NCBI GenBank assembly: GCA_963816775.1
Contig: CAWFLX010000028.1
Coordinates: forward strand, 1 to 64,000
From: JAFAXD01 sp963816775
GTDB taxonomy: Bacteria > Pseudomonadota > Alphaproteobacteria > Rhizobiales > Xanthobacteraceae
Length of the DNA: 64,000 bases
Direction: 5' to 3'
Below, piece by piece: positions 33,067 through 43,140 of this stretch (positions are counted from its first letter, which is position 1; every line of letters starts with the position of its first letter). A model generated the notes under the pieces. That model was given only the letters and a program-made list of their open reading frames with translations, had not been told where the DNA came from and ran no database searches. The translations under genes were made by a program, and so were the position numbers.

Positions 33067-34838
33067 GTGGCCGCCAGTGCGCGAACGGTCGTCATCGGCG
33101 TAGTTGCGCTCGGCCTCGCGCTGGCACCGATTGCGATCGGCGGCTTCACCGTTACGCTTTTAAACTATATCGGCATCTACACGCTGGTCGCGCTCGGCCT
33201 CGTGCTGCTGACCGGCTGCGGCGGCATCACCTCCTTTGGCCAAGCAGCATTCGTCGGGATTGGTGCTTATGCAACGGCCTATCTGACCACGCGCTGGGCG
33301 GTTTCGCCCTGGCTTGGGTTTCTGGCGTCGATCGCGCTCACGTCGTTGATTGCGCTCATCCTCGGTTACGTCACGCTCCACCTCGGCGGTCATTACCTGC
33401 CGCTCACCACGATCGCGTGGGGCATCGCGATCTTCGCAGCACTTGGCAGCTTCGAGTTCCTGGGAAGCCATGGCGGAATCGGCGACATTCCGCCCGTATG
33501 GCTCGCGGGTGTGGCGCTCGACGGAATGGGCCGGCTCTACTATCTGATCTGGGCACTATGCGGATTGTCGTTGCTGGGCGCGTCCAACCTGCTGGCGTCC
33601 CGGCAAGGACGCGCGATCCGCGCGTTACGCGGCGGCCGCGACATGTCGGCAAGCCTCGGCATCGACGTTTTCTGGATCAGGCTGTCCGTGTTCGTGTTGG
33701 CGGCGGCGCTCGCCGGCGTCGCCGGCTGGCTGTATGCGCACATGACGCGCTTCGTCAGCCCGGCCGCGTTCGATCTGAGTGCCGGCATCGAGTATTTGCT
33801 GATGGCGGTGCTTGGCGGCGCCGGCACCGTCAGCGGCGCGCTGGTTGGAGCCGCGGCGGTCGCGCTCGCCAAGAACTGGCTGCAGGATCTCTTGCCCTAT
33901 GTGAGCCGCAACAGCGCCAATCTCGAAATCGTGGTGTTCGGCTGCTTGTTCATTCTGCTGCTGCACCGCTCGCGCAGCGGCATCGTGCCGATGTTGCGGC
34001 AATACCTGCCGGCGGCGCCGGCTCCCACCGCCGTCGTGGACCCCAATGCACCTGCGCTGTCCGCCCGGCCAAAGCCCGCGCGCGGGACGACGCTGCTGGA
34101 GGTTGCGGGGCTCACCAAAACGTTTGGCGGCCTCATTGCGGTCGACAAGGTGACATTTTCGATCCGAGCCGGCGAGATCATGGCGCTGATCGGCCCGAAC
34201 GGGGCCGGCAAAAGCACGAGCTTCAATCTGATCACCGGCGCCCTCAAACTGACTTCCGGGCGCGTCGCATTCGCCGGACGCGACCTCACCGGCGCCAGGC
34301 CACACGATGTTGCGGCGCTCGGCATGGCGCGCACGTTCCAGCACGTCAAGCTGCGCCCGACGATGTCGGTCGTCGAGAACGTCATGCTCGGATGCTACAG
34401 CCGCACGCGAACTGGGTTTGCGGCCGGCGCGCTCAGGCTTGATCGCGCCGAGGAGCGCTCGGTACGCACGGAAGCGATGCGCGAACTTGACAATGTCGGC
34501 CTCGCCGCAAAAGCCGGTGACCTCGCCGGCAATCTTGCGCTCGGACAGCAGCGGCTGGTCGAAGTGGCGCGCGCGCTGGCCGCAGCGCCGTTGCTGATCA
34601 TGCTCGACGAGCCGGCCGCCGGCCTGCGTAGCATGGAGAAACAGGCGTTGGCCGCGCTGTTGCGCAAGCTGCGGTCGGACGGGATTACGATCCTGCTGGT
34701 CGAGCACGACATGGATTTCGTCATGAACCTCGCGGACCGGATCGTGGTGCTCGACTTCGGCAAGAAACTCGCCGAAGGCGTACCGGCGGAGATTCAAGCC
34801 AATCTCGCGGTTCAGCAGGCTTATCTGGGCAGCGTCGA

Positions 34839-34842
<4 letters not shown>
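33067..34842 (+). CDS. ABC transporter permease-ATPase fusion (LivM-LivG)
   Basis: A 591-residue fusion. Residues 1-310 form a LivM-type permease (GLVLLTGCGGITSFGQAAFV, then HLGGHYLPLTTIAWGI). Residues 340-591 form a LivG-type ATPase with Walker A GPNGAGKST (about 379), the signature region LALGQQRLVEVARAL, Walker B LLIMLDEPAAGL and the family H-loop LVEHDMDFVMN. The canonical LSGGQ is represented as LALGQ. The start codon is GTG. Fusions of this kind recur in Rhizobiales transporters. Confidence 0.93.
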
Positions 34843-35567
<725 letters not shown>

Positions 35568-35680
35568 AGTCGCGCCGCCTGCGCTACCGGCGGCGGCCGT
35601 CCGGCCCGGTATGGACGCACTCGGCGCGCCGTAGGATAGTTGGCGATCGGAAATTCGCCGAACCGCGAGGGAGGAAGCAG

Positions 35681-36589
35681 ATGGAAACCCAGAAGGTCAT
35701 CGTCACGATCGCGCCGACCGGCGGAATGGCAAGCAAGAAGCAAAATCCCCACATCCCGACCCAGCCGCAGGAAATCGCCGACGACGTCTATCGCTGCTAC
35801 AACGCGGGCGCGAGCATCGTCGCTGTTCACGCCCGCCGGCCCGACGACCAGGCGACCTGCAATCCCGACGTCTATCGCCGCATCAACGCGCTGATCCGCG
35901 AGAAATGCGACATCATCATCAACAACTCGACCGGCGGCGGCATCAACGGCGACATGGTGCGCCAGGCGCCCAACGGCTATCACGAGATCATCTGGGAGGA
36001 ACGGCTCAAGGGCATGGAGGCGGGCGCCGAAATGTGCACGCTCGACCCCACCACCATCGTGGCCTCGTTCGAAGGCAACGAAATCCTGATGAACACGTCG
36101 CCGCAACGCTGTCGCCATCTCGCCGAAGCGATGAAAGCGCGCGGCATCAAGCCCGAGTGGGAAGTGTTCAGCCCGACGCATCTACTTCAGGATGTCATGG
36201 CCTGTCTCAAGGCCGGCCTCGACGAGAAACCCTATTTCATCAATTTCGTGCTGGGCGCCGATCGCGGTTTTCAGGGCGCAATGCCCTATACGCCGAAGGT
36301 GCTGCAGCAGATGGCGGAGCTGATGCCGGAAGGCGCGATCTTCAATGTCAGCGCGATCGGCATTTCACAACTCAACGCAGCGCTGCAGTCGCTGCTGCTG
36401 GGCGGACACGTCCGCGTCGGGCTCGAAGACAATCTCTACTATTCGCGCGGCCGGCTCGCCAACAACGTCGAACTGGTGGAGCGGATCGTCCGCGTCATCC
36501 GCGAGCTTGGCCTCGAACCCGCGACGCCCGCCGAGGCGCGCAAGATGATCGGGCTGCCGCGCCGGCGCGCGGAGAGCGCTGCCGCCTGA
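35681..36589 (+). CDS. BKACE-family enzyme (3-keto-5-aminohexanoate cleavage-like), atypical zinc site
   Basis: A 302-residue beta-keto acid cleavage enzyme. Family members condense a beta-keto acid with acetyl-CoA to give acetoacetate and a CoA ester. Family features are NNSTGGG and the conserved Glu in RVGLEDNLYYSRG. The metal motif, normally His-x-His-x-Arg-Asp, reads VAVHARRP, so the first His is Ala48 while His50 remains. This marks a divergent subgroup or a changed metal site. The ABC transporter and amidohydrolase upstream suggest it acts on an imported substrate. Confidence 0.85.
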   Translation: METQKVIVTIAPTGGMASKKQNPHIPTQPQEIADDVYRCYNAGASIVAVHARRPDDQATCNPDVYRRINALIREKCDIIINNSTGGGINGDMVRQAPNGYHEIIWEERLKGMEAGAEMCTLDPTTIVASFEGNEILMNTSPQRCRHLAEAMKARGIKPEWEVFSPTHLLQDVMACLKAGLDEKPYFINFVLGADRGFQGAMPYTPKVLQQMAELMPEGAIFNVSAIGISQLNAALQSLLLGGHVRVGLEDNLYYSRGRLANNVELVERIVRVIRELGLEPATPAEARKMIGLPRRRAESAAA

Positions 36590-36611
36590 CGGGAAACCGG
36601 GCCCGCGCGTC

Positions 36612-37307
36612 TTACCGCGGGCGAACTGACAGGTTACGGAAATGTCCGTCGGTGCCGTTGTCGACCCACAATCCCACGCTCCCATGCGCGCCGGGACCGC
36701 GTTTTAGATCGTTGACGATCAGGACAGGTTGCACGGCGGCGCCGACGTAAAACCGGGCGGTTGCGCCCGACACCTCGATCCGCAGATGCGTCCATTCGTC
36801 GGGCACGAGATCGACGTAAAACTCATACTGGCCCGGAGCTTCGTGCCGCAGGCGGTCGAAATCGAAGCCCGGATTAGAGAAATACTGGGTTGAATGGTTG
36901 CGGCGCACCTGGTCGTCGGCACGGCCGTTGGTCGGTCGAATGTAAAAGCCCTCGCAGGCGAAACCTTCGCTCTCCCCGCCGATGCGGAAGGCGACCCCGA
37001 TGAACCCGCGGGCACCGGCCAGCGCGCTCGGGAGGAGCGATCCGGCAACGTCCACGTCGATCGTGCCGTCATGGAAATCAAGGTTCGGCACAAACGCGAA
37101 CGTGTCCATGTCGGGGCCACGGTATGGGCCGGTCAGGCGGACTTCCAGCGCGTCGCTGCCGCGGTAGGTGACGGCCTTCACCGTCACATGTCGGGGCCGC
37201 ACCGCCGAAGCGTCATTCAAAGGCAGGTCAACACCGTCTGCAAACGCTGGCGGCGCTGAAATGCCCAACAACGCGGCCAAGGTCACGGCTCGGATTTTGA
37301 CGATCAT
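36612..37307 (-). CDS. Exported lectin-fold (DUF1080-like) protein
   Basis: A 231-residue protein with a signal peptide (VTLAALLGISAPPAFADG) and a concanavalin A-like jelly-roll domain resembling 3-keto-disaccharide hydrolase/DUF1080 proteins. Seen are VPNLDFHDGTIDVDV, GFIGVAFRIG and a closing GSVGLWVDNGTDGHFRNL. It probably binds carbohydrate in the periplasm or outside. It follows the HlyD adaptor gene by 19 bp on the same strand, so it may belong to the secretion operon. Confidence 0.78.
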   Translation of the reverse strand: MIVKIRAVTLAALLGISAPPAFADGVDLPLNDASAVRPRHVTVKAVTYRGSDALEVRLTGPYRGPDMDTFAFVPNLDFHDGTIDVDVAGSLLPSALAGARGFIGVAFRIGGESEGFACEGFYIRPTNGRADDQVRRNHSTQYFSNPGFDFDRLRHEAPGQYEFYVDLVPDEWTHLRIEVSGATARFYVGAAVQPVLIVNDLKRGPGAHGSVGLWVDNGTDGHFRNLSVRPR

Positions 37308-37326
37308 TTGGGGGCACCAGTTGCTG

Positions 37327-38781
37327 TCACCGCTCGTGCAAGATCTCCTGCTGGTAGCGCAGCAGCGGCGAGAGCAGATAGCTCAGGATCCGGCGCGATC
37401 CAGTCTTGATCTCGACCGTCACCGCCATGCCGGGAGATAGATTGACCATGCGGTCTTCGATCCGCATTTGCGTGCGGTCGAGCGAAATGCCCGCGCTGTA
37501 GTTGAGCTCCTGGCCTTGCGGCTCGCTGCTCTCCTCCTGCGCTCCCAGCCTGCGGTCGTTGGAACGGTCCTGCGGACGGTCACGGATGACGGCATCCTGC
37601 GAGACGCTGAGCACTTCGCCGTGCAGGAGCCCGTAGCGGGTGAAATTGAAGGTGTCGACCTTGATCTCTGCTTGCTGTCCGGGATGGACAAACCCGATGT
37701 CGCGGTTCGACACCATGGCCTCGATTTCGAGCCGGCTGTCGCTCGGCACGATCACCAGCAGCGCCTGCGCGGGCGTGACAACGCCGCCGACGGTGTGGAT
37801 CGCGAGCTGCTGCACGACGCCGTCCACCGGAGCGGTCAGCAGCTGAAGCCTGGTCTTCTGCTCGGCCTTGATCAGGTCCTGGGCAAGCCCGCTCGCCTTC
37901 TGCTCGGCCTTGGCGAGTTCGTCCGAGAGCGAGTGCCGATATTCCGCCACCGCTTGGGCGCGCGTCTCAATCAGTGCGGCGACCGCCGCCTCCGACTCGT
38001 GCAGGCGGCTTCGCTGCACGCCGAGATCCTCTTGTTGCTCGACCAGCTGTTGGAGCGTCTCGAAATAGGTGAGCTTGGAGCCGAGCTCCTTTTCCATCAG
38101 CGTCTTGCGGATATCGACGCGCTGCTGGACGACCGGGATCATGGTCTCGAGCTTGTGGATGGTGGCCGCGGTTGTGGCCTGTTCGGCTTCCTTCTGCGCC
38201 GCCTGGCGCATGAGCGCGGCGACCTTGGCGCGGTGCTCGGTCACTTGGTTGAGCAGGAGCGCACGCTGGGCGCCGACCAGCACCGGATCTGCGTCGGCGG
38301 GCGGCGTAAAGTCGGCCGTCGGATCATCCCCGCCGGCGAGCGCCGCGCGCAGCCGCGCGATATTGAGCCGCTCGGCCAGGAAGTCGTTGCGCAGGTGATC
38401 GCGCTCGGCCGCGTTCACGGTCGGGTCGAGCTCGATCAGCACGTCGCCGGCCTTGACTGCCTGCCCGTCGTCGACCCGAATGGCGCGCACCACCCCGGTC
38501 TCGAAGGGCTGGATGACCTTGGTACGGCCGCTCGGCACGACCTTTCCCGGCGCCGACGCGACAATGTCGATCGTCCCCCACCACGACCAGAGCAGCGCTG
38601 CGCAGAACAGCAGGATAATCATCGCCCCGATCGCACGGCCGATCGGCGACGGCGGCGTCTCGACGATTTCGAGCGCAGCCGGCAGGAACGCCAGCTCGTC
38701 GCCGCTCCGCTCGGGCGGGCGTCGAAACGGAATGACGCCGCGCGTCGGATCGGCGGGCGTTGCGGGTTTAGCCGACTTCAT
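37327..38781 (-). CDS. Type I secretion adaptor (HlyD family)
   Basis: Membrane-fusion protein of a type I secretion system, 484 residues. One N-terminal membrane helix (AIGAMIILLFCAALLWSWW) is followed by a biotinyl-lipoyl-like hairpin (VVRAIRVDDGQAVKAGDVLI), a long coiled-coil region with many Gln, Glu and Ala, and a beta-barrel C-terminus ending in GMAVTVEIKTGSRRILSYLL. It bridges the ABC exporter and an outer-membrane TolC channel. It overlaps the exporter gene by 14 bp. No TolC-like gene lies in the window. Confidence 0.95.
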   Translation of the reverse strand: MKSAKPATPADPTRGVIPFRRPPERSGDELAFLPAALEIVETPPSPIGRAIGAMIILLFCAALLWSWWGTIDIVASAPGKVVPSGRTKVIQPFETGVVRAIRVDDGQAVKAGDVLIELDPTVNAAERDHLRNDFLAERLNIARLRAALAGGDDPTADFTPPADADPVLVGAQRALLLNQVTEHRAKVAALMRQAAQKEAEQATTAATIHKLETMIPVVQQRVDIRKTLMEKELGSKLTYFETLQQLVEQQEDLGVQRSRLHESEAAVAALIETRAQAVAEYRHSLSDELAKAEQKASGLAQDLIKAEQKTRLQLLTAPVDGVVQQLAIHTVGGVVTPAQALLVIVPSDSRLEIEAMVSNRDIGFVHPGQQAEIKVDTFNFTRYGLLHGEVLSVSQDAVIRDRPQDRSNDRRLGAQEESSEPQGQELNYSAGISLDRTQMRIEDRMVNLSPGMAVTVEIKTGSRRILSYLLSPLLRYQQEILHER

Positions 38782-40909
38782 GGAGCCCCGCCTGTAAGCG
38801 ATGCAAGGATGCGTAGCGGCCGCCGGTCTTGATCAACGCATCGTGGGTGCCGTCCTCGACCAGCCGTCCGCGCTCGAGCGTGACGATGCGATCGGTCGCG
38901 CGCACGGTCGAGAGCCGGTGCGCGATCACCAGAACCGTCCGCCCTTTGGCGATCTCTTTCATGTTCTGTTGAATGATGCGCTCGCTCTCGTAGTCGAGCG
39001 CGCTCGTTGCCTCATCGAAGATCAGAATCCTCGGATCCGTGACCAGCGCACGAGCAATGGCGATGCGCTGGCGCTGGCCGCCCGAGAGCGTCGAGCCGCG
39101 TTCGCCGACAATTGTGTCGTAGCCTTCGGTCAGCTCGAGGATGAAATCGTGGGCGCCAGCGAGACTTGCCGCGGCGATCACGCGTTCCATCGGCATGGCC
39201 GGATCGGCGAGCGCGATATTCTCGCGCACCGAGCGGTTGAACAGCACGTTCTCCTGCAGCACGACGCCGATCTGGCGGCGCAGCCAGGCCGGGTCCGCCA
39301 TGGCGAGGTCCATGCCGTCGATCAGAACGCGCCCGCTCTCCGGCACGTAGAGGCGCTGGACAAGTTTCGCAAACGTGCTCTTGCCCGATCCCGAGGGGCC
39401 GACGATGCCGACCGTCTGCCCGGCCGGCACATCGAAGCTGACATCGTGCAGGACTTCCGGCCCGTCGATGCGATAGCGGAACGTGACGTGGTTAAAGGTG
39501 ATGTTGCCGCGGATCGCAGGCAGCCGCGCACGCGCCGCCGTATAGGTCGGCTCCGCCGTGGTGTTGAGAATGTCGCCGAGCCGCAAGACCGAGAGGCGCG
39601 CCTGGTGAAAGTCCTGCCAGATCTGGGCGAGCCGCAGCACCGGTGAGCTGACCCGGCCAGCCAAGATATTGAAAGCCACGAGTTCGCCGACCGACAGGCT
39701 GCCGCCGATTACGAGCTTGGCGCCGAAATAGAGGATGCTGGCGGTGACGATCTTGCTGACAAGCTGCACGACCTGGCTCGCGGTGTTGCCGAGGCTGAGG
39801 ACTCGGAAGCTCGACGCCACGTAGCCTGCGAGCTGTTCTTCCCAGCGCCGCTGCATCTGCGGCTCGACCGCCATCGCCTTGAGCGTCTCGATTCCAGTGA
39901 CGCTCTCGACCAGGAAGGCCTGGTTCTCGGCGCCGCGCTGAAACTTCTCATCCAGCCGCCGGCGGAACAGCGGCGTTACCCCCGCCGAAATCGCGATGTA
40001 GAACGGGAACGAGCCGAGCACGATCCACGTGAGCAGTGGCGAGTAGAAGAACATCACCGCCAAAAACACGAAGGTGAAAAACAAATCGATGACCAGGGTC
40101 AGGGCCGAGCTGGTGAGAAAATTGCGAATGTTTTCCAATTCGCGCACCCGCGCCACCGAATCGCCGACGCGCCGCGCCTGGAAGTAGGCCATCGGCAAGG
40201 CCAGCAGGTGGTGGAACAACCGCGCGCCGAGTTCGACGTCGATGCGGTTGGTGGTATGCGCGAACAGGTAGGTCCGCAGGATGCCCAGGGCGGTCTCGAA
40301 CACCGACATAACCAGGAGACCGATGACCAGCACGTCGAGGGTGCTCAGGGCCCGGTGGACCAACACCTTGTCGATGACGACCTGGAAGAACATCGGCGAC
40401 ACCAGCGCGAACAGCTGGAGGAAGAACGAGGCGACCAGCACCTCGCTCAGCAGATGGCGATATTTGTGAATTGCTCCCAGAAACCAGGTGATGTTGAACC
40501 GGCGGGTGACGTTCGACAGCGCGGCCCGGCGAGTCATCAGAATCAGCCGGCCGTCCCAGACCGCGGTGAACTCGGCCCGCGTCATCAAGGCCGGCCGTTG
40601 CGTCTGCGGCGATTGGACCAAAACCTTGTCCTCGCCGGCCTTGGCGAGCAGGAGGAACCCGCCATCGCGCTGGGTCGCGATGGCGGGCAACGGGGTCTTG
40701 GCAAGCCGGGACCAATTGGTCCTGTGGGCACGAGCCTTGAGTCCAAGACCCTTGGCGCACCGGAGCATTTCCGGAACGCCGATGTTGGTGGTTCCAAGCC
40801 GGTGACTGATCTGATCGGGATCAGCCGCGACGCCCTGGAAGCGCAGCAGCATCACGAGGGCTTCGAGCCCCGGATCGGCCGGTCTCGCGCTGTTGGTGTC
40901 AGTGCGCAC
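38768..40909 (-). CDS. Type I secretion ABC exporter (HlyB-type, C39-like domain)
   Basis: A 713-residue exporter. The N-terminal C39-like domain (about 10-125) lacks the catalytic Cys: ALVMLLRFQGVAAD replaces the usual Cys-containing motif. It is therefore a substrate-docking rather than a protease domain, as in HlyB. A six-helix membrane domain follows, then an ATPase domain with GPSGSGKSTFAK, LSGGQRQRIAIARAL, RILIFDEATSALD and IAHRLSTV. It probably secretes the RTX protein encoded 27 bp upstream. Confidence 0.95.
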   Translation of the reverse strand: MRTDTNSARPADPGLEALVMLLRFQGVAADPDQISHRLGTTNIGVPEMLRCAKGLGLKARAHRTNWSRLAKTPLPAIATQRDGGFLLLAKAGEDKVLVQSPQTQRPALMTRAEFTAVWDGRLILMTRRAALSNVTRRFNITWFLGAIHKYRHLLSEVLVASFFLQLFALVSPMFFQVVIDKVLVHRALSTLDVLVIGLLVMSVFETALGILRTYLFAHTTNRIDVELGARLFHHLLALPMAYFQARRVGDSVARVRELENIRNFLTSSALTLVIDLFFTFVFLAVMFFYSPLLTWIVLGSFPFYIAISAGVTPLFRRRLDEKFQRGAENQAFLVESVTGIETLKAMAVEPQMQRRWEEQLAGYVASSFRVLSLGNTASQVVQLVSKIVTASILYFGAKLVIGGSLSVGELVAFNILAGRVSSPVLRLAQIWQDFHQARLSVLRLGDILNTTAEPTYTAARARLPAIRGNITFNHVTFRYRIDGPEVLHDVSFDVPAGQTVGIVGPSGSGKSTFAKLVQRLYVPESGRVLIDGMDLAMADPAWLRRQIGVVLQENVLFNRSVRENIALADPAMPMERVIAAASLAGAHDFILELTEGYDTIVGERGSTLSGGQRQRIAIARALVTDPRILIFDEATSALDYESERIIQQNMKEIAKGRTVLVIAHRLSTVRATDRIVTLERGRLVEDGTHDALIKTGGRYASLHRLQAGLHEVG

Positions 40910-40935
40910 GAGCGTTCTCCGGGGCTGCGTCGTGC

Positions 40936-42069
40936 CTAGGCGTGCTGCGGCGTCGTCAGCAACGGCTGTTGATTCGACTGCGGATCAGCAACCGGCGTCG
41001 CGGCGCTGCCGGCGCCGGGCGCGACGAAGCTCGAGGCCATGAACTGGCCCAGCAGGGCGGCACCGTTGGCGCTCGCCACCACCGCGGGGAGCGGCCCGGG
41101 TGGCGGCGTCGCCGCGCCTGCGATGACGACGTTGTCGCCGGGTCCGCCGTCGAGAACATCTTGCCCGCCGTTGCCGAGCAGCACGTCGTCTCCCGCGCCG
41201 CCGTGCAGGACGTCGTTGCCGGCGCTGCCGACCAGGACGTCATCGCCGTCGCCGCCATTGGCGACGAGTTTCATAGCGGTTCCCAGCCCCGACGCCTCGA
41301 TCACGTCGTCGCCGCCGAGGCCGTTGATGACGATTTGATCGTCGGCGTCGAAACCGGAGATCGTCACATCGGTGCCGAGGCCCGATATCGTCAGCACGCC
41401 GTTACTCTCGGCAATCGTGATGACGTCGTCGCCGTTGGTCCCGTTGATCACAATGGTGTCCGGCTGGTTGTCGCCACTGCCGCTACCGGGGATGCCGCTG
41501 AGATCGATCGCGACGTCCTGAAGGTCAGTTCCGGTCATATCGTTGACCGTGACGGTGTCGGAGCCGCCTAGCGTGTTGAGGCGGATCTGCTCGACATCGT
41601 TGAGGTCCATGACGATATTCGCGACGTCACGGGTCATCCGGACGCGGCCACCGTTGGCCGAGATGTCGATTTTCTCGCTCACATTCGCGCCGTTGAATGC
41701 GAGCGTATCAAAACCGGTCTGGCCCTCGACCGTGTCGCTGCCGTCACCCGGGTTCCACACGAACGTGTCGTTGCCCGCGCCGAGCAAGGCCACGTCGTTG
41801 CCGCGGCCACCGATGACCACGTCATCGCCGGCACTGCCCTTGATGCTGTCGTTGCCGTCGCCGCCGTTGATCGTCAGGTTGACCAGCCCGGCCTTGAGGC
41901 CGGATGCGTCGATCGTGTCGTTGCCGGCAAGACCGTTGATCGTGAGCGAGTCGTTGGCGCCTTCCGGGTGCGCGATCGAAACCTGCGCCGCGAGCCCGTT
42001 GACGAGGACCGACGAGCCACTGCTGACGACCTTGATGTTGTCATCGCCCGCCGTGCCATTGACGATCAC
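40936..42069 (-). CDS. RTX calcium-binding protein, C-terminal part (separated by frameshift)
   Basis: A 377-residue reading frame continuing the RTX protein encoded upstream. It contains glycine-rich nonapeptides (GGRGNDVAL, GGDGDDVLV, GGAGDDVLLG, GGPGDNVVI) and a C-terminal tail (PTPVADPQSNQQPLLT region) that may hold the type I secretion signal. Its nominal GTG start at 42069 is probably artificial: one base missing near 42107 in the same repeat module splits it from the N-terminal part. Read through, the two make a protein of about 970 residues. Confidence 0.8.
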   Translation of the reverse strand: MIVNGTAGDDNIKVVSSGSSVLVNGLAAQVSIAHPEGANDSLTINGLAGNDTIDASGLKAGLVNLTINGGDGNDSIKGSAGDDVVIGGRGNDVALLGAGNDTFVWNPGDGSDTVEGQTGFDTLAFNGANVSEKIDISANGGRVRMTRDVANIVMDLNDVEQIRLNTLGGSDTVTVNDMTGTDLQDVAIDLSGIPGSGSGDNQPDTIVINGTNGDDVITIAESNGVLTISGLGTDVTISGFDADDQIVINGLGGDDVIEASGLGTAMKLVANGGDGDDVLVGSAGNDVLHGGAGDDVLLGNGGQDVLDGGPGDNVVIAGAATPPPGPLPAVVASANGAALLGQFMASSFVAPGAGSAATPVADPQSNQQPLLTTPQHA

Positions 42070-43140
42070 GCTATCCGCTGCGCCGTCACCGGCAGTGCCG
42101 CCCGGCGTCCCGCCAGGTCGATTGCGACCTGGGTGACGTCGGTTCCGGTGAGGTCGTTGACCGTGATGGTGTCGGCGCCGCCCAAGGCCGCGATCTGCAC
42201 GTGCTCGACGCCGTTGAGGTCCATGACGACGTTGCCGACGTCGCGGAAGAGCCGAGCGCGGCTGCCGTTGGCCGAGAGGTCCATGATCTCGCCGACGTTG
42301 GAGCCATTGAACACCAGCGTATCGGTGCCGGCCTGGCCCTCGACCGTGTCGCTGCCGTCGCCCGGATTCCAGACGAACGTGTCGTTGCCGTTGCCGAGCA
42401 GCGCCACGTCGTTGCCGCGGCCACCGGTCACGATGTCATTGCCGTCGCCGCCGATCAGCGTGTCGTTGCCGTCACCGCCGGTGATCGTGTCGTTGCCGGC
42501 GCCGGCGTCGATCGTGAGCTGCACGGTTGCGGCCGGCAGGCCTGCGGCGGTGATGACGTCGTCGCCGCCGAGCGTGTTGATGACGAGCTGGTCGTTCGCG
42601 CCTTCGGCGCCGGTAATGGTGACGAGGGCCGGCAGGCCGGCGACAGAAACGGAGCTCCCCGATCCCGTCACCTGGACGGTGTCTTTGCCGTTGGTGCCGT
42701 TGACGATCACGGTGTCCGCCGCGCCGTCACCGACACCGCTCCCGGGCGTGCCGGCGAGGTCGATCGCAACCTGGTTCACGTCGGTTCCGGCGAGGTTGTT
42801 GACCGTGATGGTGTCGGCGCCGCCGCGCGCCGTGAACTGGATGTGCTCGACACCGTTGAGGTCCATCGTGATGTTGGCGACGTCGCGGGTGAACCTCGCC
42901 CGGTGGCCGTTGGCCGAGATGTCGATCTTCTCGTTGACGTTGGCGCCGTTGAAGACGAGCGTATCGGTGCCGTCTTGACCCTCGACGGTGTCGCTGCCGT
43001 CGCCCGGATTCCAGACGAACGTGTCGTCACCGCTGCCAAGTAAGGCCGTGTCGTTGCCACGGCCGCCGTTCACGAGGTCGTTGCCGTCGCCGCCGATCAA
43101 CAAATCGTTGCCGTCGCCGCCGGTGATGGTGTCGTTGCCG
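41240..43140 (-). repeat. Tandem modules of the RTX gene
   Basis: Three long coding modules follow one another. The segment encoding WNPGDGSDTVEG recurs with its marker at 41732, 42346 and 42988, giving periods of 614 and 642 bp. The latter equals 214 codons, while 614 is one base short of 205 codons, which independently locates the indel. A shorter fourth relative lies near 43380. Boundaries are approximate. Confidence 0.75.

Noticed and set aside
41240..43140. Regular repeats considered as a possible CRISPR array.
   Set aside because: They are in-frame coding repeats encoding glycine/aspartate RTX nonapeptides and long modules, without unique spacers of constant length.
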